Part shown: positions 63,089 to 64,000 of the stretch, piece after piece
How positions within the stretch are numbered: the stretch's first letter is position 1
Layout of the letters: each line of letters starts with the position of its first letter
Source: Acidimicrobiia bacterium
GTDB lineage: Bacteria > Actinomycetota > Acidimicrobiia > Acidimicrobiales > Poriferisodalaceae
Reading direction: 5' to 3'
DNA: 64,000 nt
Assembly (NCBI GenBank): GCA_022826045.1
Contig: JAJDVQ010000092.1
Span: forward strand, 1 to 64,000
Notes under the pieces: generated by a model
Database searches by the model: none
The model's input: the letters and a program-made list of their open reading frames with translations, nothing else
What the model was told of the DNA's origin: nothing
Made by a program: the position numbers and the translations under genes

Positions 63089-64000
63089 CTACCGGCGCCG
63101 GATGAGGGCGACTCGTTCGGCTGCGTGGTTGACGTCGTCGCCCTGGGCGCTGATCAGCGCCGCACGGTCGGCTTCAGCCGCGTCGGCCGCACCCTTCTCA
63201 GCCCGCGCGAGCGCCGCATCGGCCCCGTCGGCCGCCACGACCTTGGCCCAACCCACGAGCGCGTCAACCATGCCGCTCTCAGGAACCACCGCGACCACCT
63301 GTCCCTTGACGAACAGGTGCCCGCGCGCGCGTCCCGCCGCGATGCCCAAGTCGGCGCTGCGAGCCTCGCCTGGCCCGTTCACCACGCATCCCATCACCGC
63401 GACCTGCACTGGCAGGTCGAGATCGGCGAATGCCTCTTGGGCCTCGTGCGCGACGGCAATCACATCGACCTCGGCCCGGCCGCAGGAGGGACAGGCGACG
63501 AGATCGGTGCCGCTTCGCTCCCGCAGCCCCAAGGCCTCCAGCAACTGCCGGCCCGCCGCTGCCTCTTCGACCGGGTCGGCTGTCAGGCTGTAGCGGATGG
63601 TGTCCCCGATGCCCTCGTTCAGCAGGGTCGCGATGCCCGCTGTGGCCTTGACCAGGCCGGCGGGCGGGGGTCCCGCCTCGGTGACGCCGAGATGCAAGGG
63701 GAAATCGACTTCGTCGGCGAGCATCCGATAGGACTCCACCATCAACGTCACATCGCTCGCCTTCACCGAGATCTTGACGTCGCTGAAGCCCACCTCGGAG
63801 AAGTAGCCGAGTTCGCGTTTGGCGGACTCCACCAGCGCTGCGGGGGTCATGCCGAATCGGGCTTCGATATCGGGGTCGAGCGAGCCGCCGTTGACGCCGA
63901 TGCGGATCGGCACGCCGCGATCGCCCGCTTCGGTGGCTACAGCACGTATCTGGTCCGGCTTGCGGATGTTGCCGGGGTTCAGCCGCAGGCAGGCGACCCC
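63089..64000 (-). CDS. ispG: 4-hydroxy-3-methylbut-2-en-1-yl diphosphate synthase (partial)
   Basis: The frame stays open to the right edge, so the N-terminus is missing. The visible 303 residues include ACLRLNPGNI near the edge, VPIRIGVNGGSLD, HLGVTEAGPP, and the Fe-S cysteines in ACPSCGRAEVD and MGCVVNGPGEARSADLG. This is IspG/GcpE of the MEP isoprenoid pathway, a 4Fe-4S enzyme. A C-terminal stretch of about 60 Ala-rich residues extends past the usual core. Confidence 0.95.
   Translation of the reverse strand, partial: GVACLRLNPGNIRKPDQIRAVATEAGDRGVPIRIGVNGGSLDPDIEARFGMTPAALVESAKRELGYFSEVGFSDVKISVKASDVTLMVESYRMLADEVDFPLHLGVTEAGPPPAGLVKATAGIATLLNEGIGDTIRYSLTADPVEEAAAGRQLLEALGLRERSGTDLVACPSCGRAEVDVIAVAHEAQEAFADLDLPVQVAVMGCVVNGPGEARSADLGIAAGRARGHLFVKGQVVAVVPESGMVDALVGWAKVVAADGADAALARAEKGAADAAEADRAALISAQGDDVNHAAERVALIRRR

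Overview
The window is high-GC DNA from an actinobacterium. The order of the housekeeping genes (glmU, prs, rplY/ctc, pth, mfd, a SurA-like lipoprotein, mazG, eno, ftsB and a DUF501 gene next to ppx), the 31-residue bS22-type ribosomal protein, the GPSI-type polynucleotide phosphorylase and many GTG starts all fit Actinomycetota. A lineage such as Acidimicrobiia is my inference from overall gene style, not something proven here. Nearly all housekeeping genes lie on the minus strand and are joined by 4-bp stop/start overlaps.

Layout. 0-4.5 kb: the tail of a ketopantoate-reductase-like gene, a class II Fic protein behind a 9-bp inverted repeat, tRNA-Leu(UAA), a conserved hypothetical, and a HEPN-like/nucleotidyltransferase pair followed by a RecB/Cas4-like Fe-S nuclease. 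4.5-12.8 kb (minus): GNAT, ppx, DUF501, then accessory genes of a molybdenum hydroxylase / CO-dehydrogenase type system (coxG, mocA-like, split xdhC, coxE, coxD) with an acyl-CoA dehydrogenase among them. 12.8-27.2 kb: a TPR protein and an alpha-galactoside uptake and breakdown locus (GH4 alpha-galactosidase, two permeases, binding protein, a CRTAC1 lipoprotein, DUF4870, MsmX-like ATPase), a divergent LacI regulator with galK, then galE and an aldo-keto reductase. Three tandem 12-bp operator-like repeats lie between GH4 and lacI. 27.2-38.8 kb is accessory: desaturase, RelE-type toxin-antitoxin, a broken RecD-like helicase gene, a 1497-residue sacsin-type ATPase/SF2 helicase fusion, an SDR, an AAA ATPase and 495 bp of hairpin-rich non-coding DNA. 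38.8-40.9 kb: coxM and coxS homologues without a large subunit, and a divergent TetR gene with operator-like repeats.

40.9-51.3 kb (minus): ftsB, eno, mazG, SurA-like, mfd, pth, rplY, prs, a GlmU-like uridylyltransferase lacking its acetyltransferase half, and tRNA-Gln(UUG). 51.4-64 kb: bS22, then on the minus strand dapB, pnp, rpsO, ribF, truB, rbfA, infB, nusA, rimP and a partial ispG, the classic translation and RNA-turnover cluster.

Two points stand out. The normally adjacent ftsB and DUF501-ppx genes are 34 kb apart, in collinear order, with mainly accessory genes between them. Inside that segment the large GHKL-helicase protein is translationally coupled to a second, now frameshifted and truncated, helicase gene, which looks like a decaying two-gene defence system.
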